Program-made: the position numbers and the translations under genes
In this document: in pieces, positions 60,300-64,000 of the stretch
How positions within the stretch are numbered: the stretch's first letter is position 1
How the letters are laid out: each line of letters begins with the position of its first letter
Notes under the pieces: generated by a model
The model's database searches: none
What the model was told of the DNA's origin: nothing
Seen by the model: only the letters and a program-made list of their open reading frames with translations
Origin: Oceanospirillum sp048270425
GTDB taxonomy: Bacteria; Pseudomonadota; Gammaproteobacteria; Pseudomonadales; Halomonadaceae
Direction of reading: 5' to 3'
Length of the DNA: 64,000 bases
Assembly (NCBI GenBank): GCA_048270425.1
Contig: JBLWSY010000001.1
Location: 186,001 to 250,000 of the forward strand

Positions 60300-62174
60300 T
60301 TACTCTTGCAGTAACGCCTGAACCTTCTCCTGAAGTGATGCTGCACTAACCTCGGAAGCCTCAACGGCTGGCGCAACCTTCAGGGTTACTTTAGACCAGA
60401 AGCGTTTCGGGCGTTTGGTTAGTGCTCGTCCATCTTTATGGCTGAAAAAACTGCCCCAAAGTCCTTCCAGAGCCATAGGCACAACCGGCACCGGGCTTTC
60501 ACCGATAATGCGCTCAATACCTTTTTTGAATGTGGCAAGCTCGCCATCTTTGCTCAGACGGCCCTCCGGGAAAATACAGACCACCTCACCGGCATCCAGC
60601 TCCTCTTTGATACGGATAAAAGATTGCTCAAACAGTTGGCGGTCAATTTTTGGCGGACAGATAGGAATGGTCTTTGCCAGTCGGAAGAAGTGTTTCATCA
60701 CCGGCATCTCTGCGATCTGTTTATCCATAACAAAGCGAACCGGACGAGGGCAGGCTCCTGCGATAAGGAGTGCATCCATGTAGCTGACATGGTTGCAAAC
60801 CAGAACCGCCGGACCGGATTCAGGAATATGTTCCAACCCTTTTTTGGATACCCGGTAGAGGGTATGGCTCAAAATCCAGACCATAAAACGCAGAGCAAAC
60901 TCCGTTACCTGGCTGTAGACATAGAGGGCAACCAGTATGTTGATCAGAGCCAGTACCAGAAAGTAGTCTCCAATAGAGAGTTTTAGCACGGACAGGCACA
61001 GGATGCCGAAAGCTGCACTAACCACCATAAAAAGGGCATTGAGTACGTTGTTAGCAGCAATAATCTGGGCCCGGTTCTTCTCATCACTTCGTTGCTGGAT
61101 CAGAGCCTGAAGCGGAACAACAAAAAGGCCGCCAAAAGCACTTACCAAAGCGATGTCCCACATCAGACGCCAGTTAGCGGAATTGCTGATGAAGTCTTTG
61201 GCAGACATTGCCGCGCCGATCTGAACGTGATCCAGGGCAAACCAGAGATCAATACCAAAAATACTCATGCCCAGAGAGCCGATAGGAACAATACCCAGCT
61301 CAATCTTATGGTCTGATAGTTTTTCACAGATCAGAGAACCCAAGGCAACGCCCACGGAAAACAGCGTCAGTAAAAGCGTAACCAGTTGGGTAGAGCCGCC
61401 GAGATTGTCTTTGGTAAAGTTCGGAAACTGAGTGAGGTAGCTGGCACCAATAAACCAGAACCAACTGATGGCGATAATTGAGAGGAAAACAGCTCGGTTC
61501 TCTTTGGCCTGGCGTAGCGTGTGGCCAAGCTCCGTTAGGGGATTCCAGTTGATTTTAAGGTTTGGATCATTGGCTTTGGCGTTGGGAATAAAACGGCTGG
61601 TGACTACCCCCAACAAGGCGAAAAGTACGACTCCGGAAGCGATCCAATAGGAACTGTTTTCGATATCAAACAAAAGTCCCGCGCAGATCGTACCCGTCAG
61701 AATCGCCAGAAAAGTACCCATTTCAACCAGTGCATTACCACCGACTAATTCATCTTTGCTCAGTTGTTGAGGCAGCATGGCAAACTTCACTGGGCCAAAG
61801 AGTGCCGATTGAACGCCCATCAGAAACAGCAGAGCCATCAATCCCCAGGTGAATCCGCTGATAATACACAGGGCGGCGAGTGCCATAATGACAACCTCCA
61901 ACCATTTCACCAGTCGGATCAGTCGGGATTTCTCCATTTTGTCGGCAATCTGACCGGCAATCGGAGAGAAAAGAAAAAAGGGCAGAATGAAGAGACCAGC
62001 GGCAAGATTTGTCAGTAACGCACTGTCTTCATTGGTGGCAAGGCCCCCAAAGGCGATCATCAGCAGTAGTGCGTTTTTATAGAGGTTGTCGTTAAAAGCC
62101 CCGAGTGCCTGAGTCAGAAAGTAGGGCAGAAACCGACGCTTGGTCAGTAACGTAAACTGGTTATGAGTGCTCAT
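60300..62174 (-). CDS. LplT-like MFS transporter fused to a PlsC-type acyltransferase
   Basis: A 624-residue inner-membrane protein. Residues about 1-405 are twelve-helix MFS (FLTQALGAFNDNLYKNALLLM at the start is the LplT signature). Residues about 425-624 are a PlsC-type acyltransferase with HxxxxD (NHVSYMD) and FPEGRLSKDG motifs. It resembles the lysophospholipid transport-acylation pair LplT and Aas of E. coli but lacks the AMP-binding (acyl-ACP synthetase) domain of Aas. It probably flips and re-acylates lysophospholipids. It overlaps the TetR gene by 14 bases. Confidence 0.9.
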   Translation of the reverse strand: MSTHNQFTLLTKRRFLPYFLTQALGAFNDNLYKNALLLMIAFGGLATNEDSALLTNLAAGLFILPFFLFSPIAGQIADKMEKSRLIRLVKWLEVVIMALAALCIISGFTWGLMALLFLMGVQSALFGPVKFAMLPQQLSKDELVGGNALVEMGTFLAILTGTICAGLLFDIENSSYWIASGVVLFALLGVVTSRFIPNAKANDPNLKINWNPLTELGHTLRQAKENRAVFLSIIAISWFWFIGASYLTQFPNFTKDNLGGSTQLVTLLLTLFSVGVALGSLICEKLSDHKIELGIVPIGSLGMSIFGIDLWFALDHVQIGAAMSAKDFISNSANWRLMWDIALVSAFGGLFVVPLQALIQQRSDEKNRAQIIAANNVLNALFMVVSAAFGILCLSVLKLSIGDYFLVLALINILVALYVYSQVTEFALRFMVWILSHTLYRVSKKGLEHIPESGPAVLVCNHVSYMDALLIAGACPRPVRFVMDKQIAEMPVMKHFFRLAKTIPICPPKIDRQLFEQSFIRIKEELDAGEVVCIFPEGRLSKDGELATFKKGIERIIGESPVPVVPMALEGLWGSFFSHKDGRALTKRPKRFWSKVTLKVAPAVEASEVSAASLQEKVQALLQE

Positions 62175-62829
62175 TGACGTTTCCTTTTTCTATATGGCGC
62201 TCAGCGCTGGTTGTTTCGGTCGTCGACGTTTGCAGCCATGATCCGACGTAATGATTGATCAGAGATTGTGCCATCTTATGGCCATCAAGAGAGGGGTCTG
62301 CGAAGAGTTTGTCTTCGATAGAGAGCGTGCAGATACCATGGACAGACGCCCAGATTGTACGGGATGCTTCATGCAGGGCCTGAGCACCGGCTGCGGGCGC
62401 CAGAATAGCTAAGGCCTGCTCCAGTATGGCAAACAGGCGGTCAATGCGCTGTTGCTGCCATTGGGGAATCGTTTCCCCGCCCGGAAGTTGATGCTCAAAC
62501 AGAAGTTGCCACTGATAGGGATGCTGCTGACAGAATTCCAGATAATGACGAGCGAATGTTTGTAGCTGATTCATAGGGGATAATTGATCTTCACCTGTGG
62601 TTTGCTTCAGACGATTGGCCAGCTGATCCAGTGTAATCGCGTTTACGCTCAACAGCAGATGGTCGTAACTGCCAAAAATATTGATCAGGGTGCCGGGAGA
62701 GTATCCTACGGCCTGAGCAATTTTTCTGAGGCTTAAGGATTGGGCGGAATCTTCCCTGAGGTGGTGTATCGCCGCATCAAGAGCCAGTTGTTTCAGCTCT
62801 TCGTGAGTGTGATCTTTTCTTCTGGCCAT
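62161..62829 (-). CDS. TetR-family transcriptional regulator
   Basis: A 222-residue repressor with an N-terminal three-helix DNA-binding domain (HEELKQLALDAAIHHL and LSLRKIAQAVGYSPGTLINIFGSYDHLL) and a ligand domain with the WASVHGICTLS motif. Its end overlaps the MFS-acyltransferase start, so the two are co-transcribed. Two related palindromes upstream (62882-62927) are candidate operators. The effector may be an acyl-CoA or lipid, inferred only from the neighbour. Confidence 0.9.
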   Translation of the reverse strand: MARRKDHTHEELKQLALDAAIHHLREDSAQSLSLRKIAQAVGYSPGTLINIFGSYDHLLLSVNAITLDQLANRLKQTTGEDQLSPMNQLQTFARHYLEFCQQHPYQWQLLFEHQLPGGETIPQWQQQRIDRLFAILEQALAILAPAAGAQALHEASRTIWASVHGICTLSIEDKLFADPSLDGHKMAQSLINHYVGSWLQTSTTETTSAERHIEKGNVNEHS

Positions 62830-62881
62830 GGTTAATGCCCCTGAAATTTGAATTGACAGCCTGATCTTTCGCTCTAATATA

Positions 62882-62927
62882 TTAAACGGTGTTCATAATT
62901 TCCAGTTTTATTTTGAACGCTGTTTAA
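62882..62927. promoter_or_regulatory. Paired TetR operator candidates
   Basis: TTAAACGGTGTTCA (62882-62895) and TGAACGCTGTTTAA (62914-62927) are inverted copies of each other (12 of 14), and each is itself a TRAAC-N3-GTTYA palindrome. They lie 53-98 bp upstream of the TetR start and just before the divergent 53-codon gene. Two sites per promoter is a common TetR-family arrangement. Confidence 0.65.
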
Positions 62928-62949
62928 AATAGTTGAAGAGGTTATTGCG

Positions 62950-63111
62950 ATGAAAAGAAAAACGACATCGGGCAGGTCCTGGATTGCGCTGGGGTCGCTC
63001 TGTAGTTTGGCTGGTCTGGGCTTTTACGAGGGAAATCCGCTTTGGTTAGCATTGGCGGGTAGTGTGACCTTATTGCATATCATCAGAGGATTTCGACGCC
63101 TGATGAGTTGA
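62950..63111 (+). CDS. Small membrane protein, 53 residues
   Basis: A short frame with GAGG 8 bases before ATG 62950. It encodes MKRKTTSGRSWIALGS then two hydrophobic segments (about 12-25 and 30-47) and ends IIRGFRRLMS. It is positioned divergent from the TetR gene, immediately beside its predicted operators, so it may be repressed by it. The family is unknown. Confidence 0.5.
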   Translation: MKRKTTSGRSWIALGSLCSLAGLGFYEGNPLWLALAGSVTLLHIIRGFRRLMS

Positions 63112-63191
63112 TTGGCGCAGGTTTTGTTGAGGAACTGTGGTAACTTACCCGGATCAATAAAGACTAACGTTTTGTTTATAAAGAGTTATCC

Positions 63192-64000
63192 GTGCAGATT
63201 ACTTTTTTAGGCACCGCATCCGGTGCGCCATCCCGTCATCGAAATGTCAGCGCTACCGCTATTCAGCCGGAAAAGAGCAAACATTGGGCTCTGGTGGATT
63301 GTGGGGAAGCTACACAGCATCAATTATTGTATACGCCCTTATCACCGCAAAAGCTTGCTGTTGTTCTGATTACCCACAAGCACGGTGATCATTGTTATGG
63401 TTTGCCGGGGCTACTGGCCTCCTGTCAGCTGAACGGCCGGACAGAGCCGCTGACCCTTGTCGCTCCGGAGCAGGTCTGGCGTTACCTTCAGGCGGTTATT
63501 GAGCTGACTGACCTTTATATTACGTTTCCTCTGGAGTTTATTCCCGTGACGGAAACCCTGGATCTGACCCGGGCAGGCTTTCGGATTTCGGCTTATCCTT
63601 TAAGCCATCGGGTGCCAAGTTGGGCCTACCGGTTTGAAGAAGTCGGGGTGCCGAGAAAACTGGATATTGAGCGTCTGAACAGAGAAGGCATTCCTTCTGG
63701 TGATCACTTAGGCCTGCTGCAGGCGGGTAAAGATGTCACTCTGCCCGATGGCACAGAGCTGAAAAGCAGCGAGTACACGTTCGATTCCTGGCCTGGCCGT
63801 GTGGCCGTTATTGCCGGTGATAACGACAGTCCTGAGCTCTTGGCGCAGGCGTGTCGCGATGCACACCTTTTGGTGCATGAGTCGACTTATACGCAGGAAG
63901 TGCTGGATCATGTCGGTCCTGAGCCGCAGCATTCGTCGGCGAAGATGGTTTCCCGTTTTGCACAAGGCATAAAGCTGGGTAACTTACTTCTGACGCATTT
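63192..64000 (+). CDS. rnz: Ribonuclease Z (partial, runs off right edge)
   Basis: Starts at GTG 63192 (VQITFLGTASGAPSRHRNVSATA). The first 269 codons are visible. It is a metallo-beta-lactamase-fold tRNA 3' endonuclease: the zinc motif ITHKHGDHCYGLPGLL is present at about residue 63, then YPLSHRVPSWAYRF and AGDNDSP. The exosite-type segment and VHESTY follow. The family length is about 305, so roughly 35 residues lie beyond the window. AAAGAG lies before the GTG. Confidence 0.92.
   Translation, partial: MQITFLGTASGAPSRHRNVSATAIQPEKSKHWALVDCGEATQHQLLYTPLSPQKLAVVLITHKHGDHCYGLPGLLASCQLNGRTEPLTLVAPEQVWRYLQAVIELTDLYITFPLEFIPVTETLDLTRAGFRISAYPLSHRVPSWAYRFEEVGVPRKLDIERLNREGIPSGDHLGLLQAGKDVTLPDGTELKSSEYTFDSWPGRVAVIAGDNDSPELLAQACRDAHLLVHESTYTQEVLDHVGPEPQHSSAKMVSRFAQGIKLGNLLLTH

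Noticed and set aside
1..64000. tRNA, rRNA, CRISPR arrays, insertion sequences, prophage
   Set aside because: Looked for by eye; no cloverleaf, regularly spaced repeats, transposase or phage structural gene was found.

Overview
The window looks like chromosomal DNA of a marine gammaproteobacterium of the Oceanospirillales type. This rests on gene content and protein resemblance only: a long-form PurC, a fused single-chain indolepyruvate oxidoreductase, RhlE, SmrA, YdgA/DUF945, DUF748, DUF2959 and HlyU-family genes, together with many chemotaxis and cyclic-di-GMP genes. Nothing here fixes the genus. No rRNA, tRNA, insertion sequence, prophage or CRISPR array was seen.

Layout. 1-3.4 kb: the last codons of uvrB, then a four-gene operon of unknown function whose second gene joins internalin-like leucine-rich repeats to an NTF2-like domain of the polymorphic-toxin immunity type. 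3.6-13 kb: smrA, a large hybrid sensor kinase, a GGDEF-EAL gene split by an apparent +1 frameshift and preceded by a 23-bp tandem repeat, an Aer-like redox receptor and small genes. 13-19 kb: hisC, a YitT-family membrane protein, a Tat-exported multicopper oxidase and a QEGLA-motif metallopeptidase-like protein. 19-30 kb: a Cache-PAS-GGDEF cyclase, a three-part YbaY/MliC/COG3650 lipoprotein, an HD-GYP protein that lacks two metal ligands, a Spo0M-like protein, a solute-binding protein, and a LysR regulator divergent from a TauE/SafE exporter. 30-40 kb: purC, a DUF2185 protein, YdgA/DUF945, a DUF748 (AsmA-like) protein, an EF-hand lipoprotein and a chemoreceptor. 40-45 kb: a MocR-type regulator divergent from the 1188-residue indolepyruvate:ferredoxin oxidoreductase.

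45.3-49.5 kb is the accessory part of the window. It holds short hypothetical genes separated by attC-like recombination sites (four candidates, at about 47.2, 47.75, 48.5 and 48.9 kb), all in one orientation and with no integrase gene in view. This is what is called a CALIN, a cluster of attC sites lacking an integron integrase. It ends in a reversed parDE toxin-antitoxin pair whose toxin stop codon lies inside the last attC core. A 60-bp imperfect direct repeat flanks about 1 kb at the left edge.

49.6-64 kb returns to mostly ordinary chromosome: a DUF2164 gene, a four-gene operon of unknown function ending in an acetyltransferase, pyrC, a Fur-box-preceded cytochrome c-FTR1 iron permease, HlyU, a DUF2959 lipoprotein, a CNNM/CBS membrane protein, rhlE, and a TetR regulator overlapping an LplT-PlsC fusion with two operator-like palindromes upstream. 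The window closes with a 53-codon membrane peptide and the start of a ribonuclease Z gene.

Common threads are signal transduction (two chemoreceptors, one hybrid kinase, three c-di-GMP proteins) and envelope maintenance (lipoproteins, AsmA-like and phospholipid acyltransferase proteins). All functional statements come from reading motifs; no database search was run.
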